6,790 nucleotides of DNA from JAPLDP01 sp964628285 (GTDB lineage Bacteria; Bacteroidota; Bacteroidia; Bacteroidales; JAGONC01), in NCBI GenBank assembly GCA_964628285.1, contig CAZVNP010000093.1:1-6790 (forward strand), in the 5' to 3' direction. The first letter of the stretch is position 1. Every line of letters begins with the position of its first letter. The notes under the pieces are model-generated. The model made no database searches. It saw only the letters and a list, made by a program, of their open reading frames with translations, and had not been told where the DNA came from. The position numbers and the translations under genes are program-made. Below are positions 1 through 4,318 of the stretch, in pieces.

Positions 1-50
1 AGGGGCAACCTATATGTAATTATACGGGTAATTGTTTACCGTGAAAATCT

Positions 51-339
51 ATGATGAATATTATTAAGTACCACCAAGAAAAGGTTAAAATAAAAATATT
101 CTTACTTGCTGATGCTGTGTTTTGTGCACTTCCTAATCAAAAAACACCTGAAGGATATTACAACACAGAACGAATGCTGAAATATGTGCTTAAGGGGGGG
201 GGGAGAAGTGAAGGCTTGCTGTATTTGTGCAGAAACCCGCGGAATTGATAAATTACAATTTCAAGAAGGAATACAACTAAGTACAATGGAAGAATTTTCT
301 CAATGGACAGTTGATTGTGATAAAGTTTTAACTTTTTAA
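51..339 (+). pseudogene. DsrE-family protein, frameshifted
   Basis: The reading frame from 51 encodes IFLLADAVFCALPNQKTPEG and then YYNTERMLKYVLKGGG, a pattern typical of the small DsrE/DsrF-like family (about 115 residues, sulfur-relay related, often with a cysteine-rich segment). At the ten-G run (194-203) this frame turns into unrelated sequence and stops at 248. The family sequence resumes one base over as GEVKACCICAETRGIDKL, continues through LSTMEEFSQWTVDCDKVL, and ends TF at the TAA 337-339. Removing one G restores K-G-G-G-E-V-K-A and a full C-terminal half with a CCxC cysteine cluster. The N-terminal 30 or so residues usual in the family are not recognisable: an in-frame TGA lies at 42-44, so the 5' end is either damaged too or lies partly outside the window. 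The stop is directly followed by the methyltransferase ATG, so the two probably formed an operon. The family call is from remembered motifs; exact function is unknown. Confidence 0.8.
194..203 (+). repeat. Homopolymer run of ten G
   Basis: Ten consecutive G residues lie inside the DsrE-family gene, exactly where the frame breaks. Nine G would keep the gene in frame. It may be a slippage-prone contingency tract, a fixed mutation or a sequencing error. Confidence 0.95.
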
Positions 340-963
340 ATGAACATTAATCCTTTCAACATATACATTGAAGAATACGAAGATTGGTTTAAAAAAAATG
401 AAATCATTTTTCAATCGGAATTGCTTGCATTAAAGCAAGTTATTCCGATTGGGAAAAAAGGAATAGAAATTGGCATCGGAAGTGGAATATTTGCCGAAGA
501 ATTGAATATAAAATACGGTATTGACCCTTCGGATAAAATGCTGAATTATGCGAGACAGCGAAATTTAAACGTAGACAAAGGATTCGCTGAAAACCTGCCC
601 TATTCCGATAGCAGTTTTGATTATGCTGTTTTTATAACCTCCATTTGCTTTATTGATAATCCGGTAAAAGCTTTGAAAGAAGCCCACCGGGTAATAAAAG
701 ATAACGGTGTTTTGATTATAGCATTTATTAGTAAGGAAAGTTCTCTTGGACAAATTTTAACATCAGAAAAAGAAGAAAGTAAATTTTACCGGACAGCGAA
801 TTTTTTTTCCGTAGCTGAAATGATTTCACTTATAGAATCCAATAAGTTTAAAGTAAATTAAATTTTTCAGACTCTAACTGATTTGAACTCAAAAGAAATT
901 GAAGAGCCAATTGAAGGATAAGGAAAAGGAGGTTTCATTGTGATTAAAGCAATGAAAAAATAA
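340..963 (+). pseudogene. Class I SAM-dependent methyltransferase, two nonsense codons
   Basis: The ATG immediately follows the upstream TAA. Residues 41-49 (GIEIGIGSG) form the glycine-rich SAM-binding motif I, with E43 as its acidic residue. GIDPS at 60-64 supplies the acidic residue after strand 2. FAENLPYSDSSFDYAVF (82-98), with D94, and the helix-strand unit ALKEAHRVIKDNGVLII (111-127) complete a Methyltransf_11-type Rossmann core. The open frame stops at 859-861 after 173 codons, but the same frame continues as IFQTLTDLNSKEIEEPIEG, a TAA at 919-921, then GKGGFIVIKAMKK and a final TAA at 961-963. That tail resembles the usual ending of such methyltransferases (QTL...EGYGxGxFVVI), where the second TAA replaces the Tyr. 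Without the two stops the protein would be 207 residues, a normal length. The core fold would survive truncation, so residual function cannot be excluded. Substrate is unknown. Confidence 0.85.
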
Positions 964-1020
964 CTGCTGGTAATAATTTAGGCGTTCATTTGGCGCGCAG
1001 CGTCAGGAGTCATCCACTGC

Positions 1021-1178
1021 CCGTCTTCAATCGTCAGTCGTTAACAGGTCTACAGGTCTATAGGTCTTCAGGTCTTCAGGTCTCCAGGTCTTCAGGTCTC
1101 CAAGTCTTCAGGTCTCCAGGTCGGCCATCGCTCAATCATGCAATCGCGCAATTTTTCCTCACCCTCTCCCTGACTGCC
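1021..1178 (+). repeat. Composite intergenic repeat, copy A
   Basis: This is a non-coding stretch with the same ordered blocks as copies B and C. It starts with a TCGTCAGTCG-like 5' part, then an 8-bp tandem array, the 8-mer GGCCATCG (1123-1130), a CAATCGCGCAATTT block, and a pyrimidine-rich CCCTCTCCCTGACTGCC end (1162-1178). The last 17 bases are identical to 2851-2867 in copy B. The right edge is sharp, because transposase coding sequence begins there on the other strand. The left edge is approximate. No gene is seen in 964-1176. Confidence 0.7.
1046..1122 (+). repeat. 8-bp tandem repeat AGGTCTNY, nine copies plus a partial
   Basis: Nine head-to-tail units of AGGTCTNY run from 1046 to 1117, followed by a partial AGGTC. 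Variation is mostly at the last two positions, and unit 8 reads AAGTCTTC. There are no spacers, so it is not a CRISPR array. The unit is not a multiple of three, so an encoded peptide would cycle through frames. Confidence 0.95.
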
Positions 1179-1254
1179 AACTATTTTTATGAACGTCAAT
1201 GCCTGTATAAATTTTTTCTCCGGTAAAATCTAATTTTGTAACTTGTGTTCTCAT
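1177..1254 (-). pseudogene. IS110-family transposase, N-terminal remnant
   Basis: Read on the minus strand from the ATG at 1254-1252, 26 codons give MRTQVTKLDF then TGEKIYTGIDVHKNSW. This matches the start of Bacteroidota IS110-family transposases (KLDF-G-IY-GIDVHKKSW). D20 in GIDVH corresponds to the first acidic residue of the DEDD RuvC-like catalytic site. Family sequence stops after W26 at 1177, where repeat copy A begins, so the rest of the transposase has been lost. The fragment is too short to be functional. IS110 elements transpose using an RNA encoded in their non-coding end, so the DNA on the upstream side (above 1254) may be the residual element end. Confidence 0.8.
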
Positions 1255-1323
1255 AAGCTTCAGGGTTTAAATGGTTTGTTTTTAACTACCTAAATTTAAT
1301 CATTTAAATTTTCTGAAGCTTAT
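1253..1323 (-). promoter_or_regulatory. Long hairpin covering the IS110 transposase start
   Basis: ATAAGCTTCAG (1253-1263) is perfectly complementary to CTGAAGCTTAT (1313-1323). A second inner stem pairs TTTAAATG (1266-1273) with CATTTAAA (1301-1308). The stems are separated by an asymmetric internal loop and close on about 27 bases. On minus-strand RNA the 3' arm ends in the first two bases of the transposase AUG, so the hairpin would sequester the start codon. That is a recognised way for insertion sequences to limit expression. The structure is read from the sequence; the role is inference. Confidence 0.65.
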
Positions 1324-1450
1324 ACTTTACAAACATACGATCTGTAAACTGCCGATTGACCAGCCACCCGAGGGAGTATATTGAATTTTCATCTTTTCCA
1401 ATCAACGGATGATTTTGATGTTGCTTTTATCTGCCAACATTATTTAATAT
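1324..1450. other. Non-coding stretch, possible IS110 left-end remnant
   Basis: No coding frame is convincing on either strand. The position, immediately upstream of a decapitated IS110 transposase, fits the element's non-coding end, where IS110 elements encode their guide (bridge) RNA. Apart from the promoter motif above, no specific structure or boundary can be assigned from the sequence alone. Confidence 0.3.
1330..1337 (-). promoter_or_regulatory. Bacteroidota-type -7 element for the transposase remnant
   Basis: On the minus strand this reads TATGTTTG, matching the TAnnTTTG -7 consensus. It lies about 75 bases upstream of the transposase ATG, with the hairpin between. No clear -33 TTTG is seen at the expected distance. 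Confidence 0.4.
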
Positions 1451-1518
1451 GATTTTTAATGTTTGTTACTAAAAAAGTCGTAAATTTGAGGTCAAAATTC
1501 ATATTAACATTAAAAATC
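1451..1518. repeat. 13-bp inverted repeat flanking the fic promoter
   Basis: GATTTTTAATGTT (1451-1463) and AACATTAAAAATC (1506-1518) are exact reverse complements separated by 42 bp. The left arm overlaps the candidate -33 element. The right arm lies between the -7 element and the fic start codon. Because the left arm lies upstream of the predicted transcription start, the pair is better read as two DNA-level binding sites than as an RNA hairpin. Both arms are AT-rich. Confidence 0.6.
1462..1488 (+). promoter_or_regulatory. fic promoter, Bacteroidota type
   Basis: TAAATTTG at 1481-1488 matches the -7 consensus TAnnTTTG, and a TTTG at 1462-1465 could be the -33 element. The spacing of 15 bp is somewhat short. 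Transcription would start around 1493, giving a leader of roughly 35 bases before the ATG at 1529. Confidence 0.55.
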
Positions 1519-1528
1519 GGATTAATTA

Positions 1529-2659
1529 ATGCCTGACTTACTATATTCAGTTAATCCTGACCGTACCGTTCCCTGGAATGATCTCCCTTTATTGCCCATT
1601 CGTCAGGAGCTTTATAGAACGGTCGAAATCATGGAACGTCTTGGGAATGCAAAAGCGGCTTTAGCCAGGCTTTATGGCCGCAGTGCCGTTATTCCGAACC
1701 AGGGGTTGTTGATTAATACTATAAGTCTGCAGGAAGCAAAAGCGTCGAGCGCCATCGAGAATATATTCACAACGGATGATGAATTGTACAAAGCTTACAG
1801 TGATCAAAACGTTGAAACTACCGGTCCATCCAAGGAGGTATTGAGATACCGGGAAGCATTATGGTCGGGCCATCATTATTTGCAACAAACCGGGAAATTT
1901 GACCTGAACTACTTCATACATATTTTTCAGCAAATAGACCGGACAAATGAAGGGATACGCCCTGATTTTTCCAATACAACGATACGACAGAGAGGCACCG
2001 GACCTGATGCCGGCGTGGTCATATACACGCCTCCGCGAGGTAAGGATATCATACAAAATAAGCTGGACAACCTTATTACCTTCCTGAATGATGACGAACA
2101 GGACACAACGGATCCTCTCCTGAAAATGGTTATCGCTCATTTTCAGTTTGAAGCAATTCACCCGTTCCGGGACGGAAATGGCAGAACAGGACGTGTGTTT
2201 ATTGTCAACTATCTGACAACCAGGAATCTTTTGGATTTTCCGATATTATTCCTGAGCAGGTTTATTTTAGATCATAAGGAAGACTATTATTCCGGATTGG
2301 CAGGTGTATCGCAAAGAGGAAACTGGAAAGACTGGTTGCTGTTTATGTTGAAAGCGGTTGAAAGGACATCCGATATCACTTTTCATAAGATCAATGACAT
2401 TGTATCTGCAAAAAATTCGATACTGGAATATATAAGAAAAGACAAGCGAAAATTCCGTAACCCGGAAAGGCTCGTTGAGATGTTATTCACTCAACCGTTC
2501 ACAAAAGTGAAGCATCTTGTTGAGAATGGGATCTACGCTGAGAATACGGCAAGGGATTATCTGAACAGATTACGTGAGTTACAGGTGCTCGGGAAAAAGG
2601 AAATGGAAGGGCATCATTATTATCTAAACCTTGAATTATACAGGATCCTGGCGGAGTAA
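1529..2659 (+). CDS. Fic family protein adenylyltransferase, class II
   Basis: This 376-residue protein has the architecture of single-chain class II Fic enzymes such as the Shewanella Fic protein, and is of similar length. Residues 1-100 form the N-terminal Fic-associated domain, with an inhibitory helix motif S73-SAI-E77-N78 (the [S/T]xxxE[G/N] pattern). E77 is expected to block productive ATP binding. The catalytic loop is HPFRDGNGRTGR at 211-222, a full match to HxFx[D/E]GNGRxxR, with H211 as the catalytic base. The segment VVIYTPPRG (163-171) corresponds to the substrate-binding flap. Residues about 310-375 look like a winged helix domain that could bind DNA or a partner. The enzyme is predicted to transfer AMP from ATP to a hydroxyl side chain of a cytosolic target; the target is unknown. 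No separate antitoxin gene is adjacent, consistent with the built-in inhibitory helix. The start is supported by the upstream promoter and by the conserved N-terminal sequence. Confidence 0.95.
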   Translation: MPDLLYSVNPDRTVPWNDLPLLPIRQELYRTVEIMERLGNAKAALARLYGRSAVIPNQGLLINTISLQEAKASSAIENIFTTDDELYKAYSDQNVETTGPSKEVLRYREALWSGHHYLQQTGKFDLNYFIHIFQQIDRTNEGIRPDFSNTTIRQRGTGPDAGVVIYTPPRGKDIIQNKLDNLITFLNDDEQDTTDPLLKMVIAHFQFEAIHPFRDGNGRTGRVFIVNYLTTRNLLDFPILFLSRFILDHKEDYYSGLAGVSQRGNWKDWLLFMLKAVERTSDITFHKINDIVSAKNSILEYIRKDKRKFRNPERLVEMLFTQPFTKVKHLVENGIYAENTARDYLNRLRELQVLGKKEMEGHHYYLNLELYRILAE

Positions 2660-2668
2660 GATTGGGGG

Positions 2669-2717
2669 CAGTCGTCAGTCGTCAGTCGTCAGTCGTCAGT
2701 CGTCAGTCTTCGGTCGT
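2669..2717 (+). repeat. 7-bp tandem repeat CAGTCGT, seven units
   Basis: Five perfect CAGTCGT units (2669-2703) are followed by CAGTCTT and CGGTCGT. The array forms the 5' arm of repeat copy B. It begins 10 bp after the fic stop codon. Confidence 0.95.
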
Positions 2718-2780
2718 CAGTTGGATGAGGGTGAGTTGGAGGGAGAGGACTTTGGCCATCGGACAACTTGTCCCGACGAG

Positions 2781-2797
2781 TTCCGCCGCAGGCGGGA
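2781..2797 (+). repeat. GC-rich hairpin nested in copy B
   Basis: TTCCGCC, loop GCA and GGCGGGA form a compact stem of five G-C pairs plus a G-T and a T-A pair. GTCCCG (2770-2775) and CGGGAC (2793-2798) offer an alternative pairing. Copies A and C lack this segment at the matching place, directly after GGCCATCG, so it looks like a secondary insertion into copy B. Confidence 0.6.
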
Positions 2798-2948
2798 CGA
2801 AGCCGGGATCGTTTAATCGCGCAATCGTGCAATTTCCTTCCTCTCCCTCTCCCTCTCCCTGACTGCCTACTGACGACTGTCGACTGTCGACTGACCTGCC
2901 TCATCCCCTCCTTCCCCACCCATCATTGAACTCGCAACTTTTAACTGA

Positions 2949-3007
2949 TCGGTAAAAAACATAGTCAAATGATTTGATTGAATTATAAACAGAGCTATTT
3001 TTACCGA
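2949..3007. repeat. Nested inverted repeats upstream of higBA
   Basis: TCGGTAAAAA (2949-2958) and TTTTTACCGA (2998-3007) are perfect 10-bp inverted arms. Between them lies TCAAATGATTTGA (2965-2977), itself a perfect palindrome around a single central base. The region is AT-rich and non-coding. It could be regulatory or the end of an element; the sequence does not decide. Confidence 0.5.
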
Positions 3008-3029
3008 AAAGAAACAAATATTGAAAAAA

Positions 3030-3046
3030 GTTCACAAAAAGTGAAC
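3030..3046. promoter_or_regulatory. Candidate HigA operator palindrome
   Basis: GTTCAC and GTGAAC form perfect 6-bp arms around AAAAA. The palindrome ends 17 bp before the -7 element of the higBA promoter and overlaps the expected -33 position, so a bound repressor would block RNA polymerase. Antitoxins with a Cro/CI-type helix-turn-helix, such as the downstream HigA, usually bind such a site as a dimer. The structure is seen; its use by HigA is inference. Confidence 0.65.
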
Positions 3047-3063
3047 ATTCGAAAAAATAATTG

Positions 3064-3071
3064 TATCTTTG
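3064..3071 (+). promoter_or_regulatory. higBA promoter -7 element
   Basis: TATCTTTG matches TAnnTTTG exactly and is followed by CATG, so the start codon at 3073 begins only one base after it. The predicted transcription start falls at or within a few bases of the ATG. The toxin mRNA would then be leaderless or nearly so. Confidence 0.65.
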
Positions 3072-3072
3072 C

Positions 3073-3405
3073 ATGAAAGTCAGATTGATCAAAGTTCAAA
3101 CTATTGTTGATTATTGTACCGGTCATGCTCCCGGGAAGAAGGCGTTTGAATGTTGGCTCACGGCGATAAAAAATGCTGATTGGAATACACCCGACGATAT
3201 CCGGGTTACCTTTGGATCGGCTGACATACTTGGAAGGGGAAGCAACAGGGTGTTATTTAATGTTGGAGGAAATGCTTACAGGATAATTTGCAAGTATCAT
3301 TTCGGGCGAAACCTGTTGCATTTGTTTATTTGCTGGGTTGGAACCCACACTGAATATGACGATCTGTGCAATCGTGGCAACCAGTATACTGTTAATTTAT
3401 ATTAA
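3073..3405 (+). CDS. higB: HigB-like toxin, mRNA interferase
   Basis: This 110-residue protein starts MKVRLIKVQTIVDYC, as Bacteroidota HigB toxins of the RelE superfamily usually do, which favours the ATG at 3073 over a TTG at 3061. The central block DDIRVTFGSADIL (41-53), the stretch RVLFNVGGNAYRIICKYHFG (59-78) and VGTHTEYDDLCN (89-100) are the family's characteristic strands. R59, R70 and the HTEY region are likely RNA-contacting residues. HigB toxins cleave mRNA on the translating ribosome and slow growth when free of antitoxin. The toxin gene comes first, as is normal for hig loci, and higA follows after an 8-bp gap, so the two are co-transcribed. Length is normal and the frame is intact. 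Confidence 0.92.
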   Translation: MKVRLIKVQTIVDYCTGHAPGKKAFECWLTAIKNADWNTPDDIRVTFGSADILGRGSNRVLFNVGGNAYRIICKYHFGRNLLHLFICWVGTHTEYDDLCNRGNQYTVNLY

Positions 3406-3413
3406 AAGCTGAA

Positions 3414-3866
3414 ATGGAATCACTCAAGTATAAAGTCATCAAATCCGCTAAACAGTATGATCAGTATTGCAATATTTTGGAAAATCTGGTCACAGACAAT
3501 TTAACAAATAAGGAGACTGAGGAAGAAATAGAGCTACTGGCCGTACTGATTGAAAAATGGGATGCCGAACATCCCTTTTTCCTGGATGTCGATCCGGTCG
3601 AACTGTTACACTCCCTGATGCAGGAACATCATCTCAAACCGACAGACCTTGCAGGTATGCTAGGAGTGAGCAAGGGGTTGGTTTCAGATATTTTACATTA
3701 TAGAAAAGGGCTCTCAAAAGAAAGTATCAGGGTGCTTTCGGAAAGGTTCAAAATATCGCAGGAAGCGTTCAACCGGCCTTATGCATTGAAAAATCAGGTT
3801 AATTCCTATCGTAAGAATGCAAAGGTGATGAATCCCCCGAAAAAATTAAAGACAGCCGGGGGATAG
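3414..3866 (+). CDS. higA: HigA-like antitoxin with XRE-type helix-turn-helix
   Basis: This 150-residue protein starts 8 bp after the toxin stop. Residues 1-60 form an acidic helical N-terminal part (KETEEEIELLAVLIEKWD at 33-50) that probably contacts HigB. The helix-turn-helix spans about 63-118, with the recognition segment LAGMLGVSKGLVSDILHYRK (79-98) and a following helix SKESIRVLSERFKIS (101-115). The C-terminal tail is basic and lysine-rich. The product should neutralise HigB and repress the operon, plausibly through the palindrome at 3030-3046. Repeat copy C starts directly after its stop codon, so the coding frame ends where the intergenic element begins. Confidence 0.92.
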   Translation: MESLKYKVIKSAKQYDQYCNILENLVTDNLTNKETEEEIELLAVLIEKWDAEHPFFLDVDPVELLHSLMQEHHLKPTDLAGMLGVSKGLVSDILHYRKGLSKESIRVLSERFKISQEAFNRPYALKNQVNSYRKNAKVMNPPKKLKTAGG

Positions 3867-4024
3867 TCTTCAGTCGGTAGTCGGCAGTCGGGTGAGGGGG
3901 AGTTGGAGGGACGGTACTTCGGCCATCGTTCAATCGTTCAATCGTTCAATCGCGAAATCGCGCAATTTCCTCCCTCTCCCTCTCCCACCTGCATCTCGCA
4001 GCTCGAAACTAATAACTCGCAACT
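3867..4024 (+). repeat. Composite intergenic repeat, copy C
   Basis: This copy begins at the higA stop codon with TCTTCAGTCGGTAGTCGG, then GGGTGAGGGGGAGTTGGAGG, GGCCATCG (3921-3928), a run of TTCAATCG units (three in tandem from 3929), a CGCGCAATTTCC block and a pyrimidine tract. It ends with AACTCGCAACT (4014-4024), identical to the end of copy B. Order and strand match copies A and B. Unlike B it lacks the GACTGCC and ACTGACGACTG end, so its 5' CAGTCGG units have no good partner arm. Confidence 0.7.
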
Positions 4025-4071
4025 AAATTTTCATGATTCTTAGACTCCATTTATTCAAAAAACCTTAATTT

Positions 4072-4079
4072 TACCTTTG
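4072..4079 (+). promoter_or_regulatory. Promoter -7 element of the restriction-modification gene
   Basis: TACCTTTG matches TAnnTTTG and lies 30 bp upstream of the first-copy start codon at 4110. No TTTG is seen at the -33 distance. It becomes the gene's promoter only if the N gap is an assembly artefact, as the duplicated flanks suggest. Confidence 0.5.
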
Positions 4080-4108
4080 TAAGTTATTTACCGCAATAAT
4101 CTGATCTC

Positions 4109-4163
4109 TATGATTTTAAAAGCTTTATCTCCTCTCCAGTCTTTGATTCCATCCTATCGTAAG
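4109..4163 (+). repeat. First copy of a 55-bp duplicate at the gap edge
   Basis: These 55 bases are identical to 4264-4318 on the other side of the N run. They include an ATG (4110) and the first 18 codons (MILKALSPLQSLIPSYRK) of the restriction-modification gene. Two contig ends probably overlap here and were not merged, so the true gene start probably corresponds to 4110, with its promoter just upstream. Confidence 0.9.
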
Positions 4164-4263
4164 NNNNNNNNNNNNNNNNNNNNNNNNNNNNNNNNNNNNN
4201 NNNNNNNNNNNNNNNNNNNNNNNNNNNNNNNNNNNNNNNNNNNNNNNNNNNNNNNNNNNNNNN
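4164..4263. other. Assembly gap, 100 N
   Basis: Exactly 100 unknown bases, the usual placeholder for a scaffold gap of unknown size. With identical 55-bp flanks the real gap is probably zero. Crossing it literally shifts the frame, since 4110 and 4265 are 155 bases apart. Confidence 0.97.
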
Positions 4264-4318
4264 TATGATTTTAAAAGCTTTATCTCCTCTCCAGTCTTTG
4301 ATTCCATCCTATCGTAAG
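4264..4318 (+). repeat. Second copy of the 55-bp gap-edge duplicate
   Basis: Identical over 55 bases to 4109-4163 and directly abutting the N run. It holds the first 18 codons of the gene that continues to the right. Confidence 0.9.

Larger units (their letters stand above)
2660..2939 (+). repeat. Composite intergenic repeat, copy B
   Basis: This element begins right after the fic stop codon. Its blocks are a CAGTCGT tandem array (2669-2717), a GGGTGAGTTGGAGGGAGAGG-type purine block, GGCCATCG (2754-2761), a GC-rich hairpin, a CAATCGTGCAATTT block, a pyrimidine tract, and ACTGACGACTG (2869-2879). The ends are complementary: CAGTCGTCAGT at 2690-2700 is the exact reverse complement of 2869-2879, and GAGGGAGAGG pairs with CCTCTCCCTC (2840-2849). 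The whole element could therefore fold into one long imperfect hairpin, possibly ending fic transcripts. The trailing AACTCGCAACT (2929-2939) recurs at 4014-4024. Open frames across it are made of simple repeats and are not genes. Confidence 0.75.

Noticed and set aside
859..921. TAA recoded as an amino acid in the methyltransferase
   Set aside because: Other intact genes here (fic, higB) end normally with TAA, and no bacterial code reassigning TAA is established. Gene decay or base error is simpler.
1046..1122. Possible CRISPR array
   Set aside because: The units are 8 bp, directly adjacent and without spacers, and no cas genes are present.
990..1226. Plus-strand frame of 78 codons with repeated SSGLQV-type peptides
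   Set aside because: It is a translation of the 8-bp tandem array and repeat copy A, and it overlaps the antisense IS110 remnant. There is no family resemblance or promoter.
1253..1323. Integron attC site
   Set aside because: The imperfect palindrome lacks recognisable terminal GTTRRRY and RYYYAAC core sites, there is no integrase, and the stem is better explained by its position at the transposase start.
1859..2161. Minus-strand 100-codon frame inside fic
   Set aside because: Antisense shadow of the conserved Fic coding region, with no recognisable domain.
2631..2919. Overlapping open frames on both strands rich in RQSSVVS or similar repeats
   Set aside because: They arise from CAGTCGT tandem repeats and pyrimidine tracts of copy B. 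Several frames and both strands are open at once, as expected for simple repeats.
2901..3092. Minus-strand frame of 63 codons upstream of higB
   Set aside because: AT-rich, Phe/Tyr-rich translation with no recognisable family. It overlaps the higBA operator, promoter and start.
4109..4318. 55-bp direct repeat as an attachment site or target duplication
   Set aside because: The copies directly abut a 100-N placeholder and contain the start of the same gene, which points to an unmerged assembly overlap.
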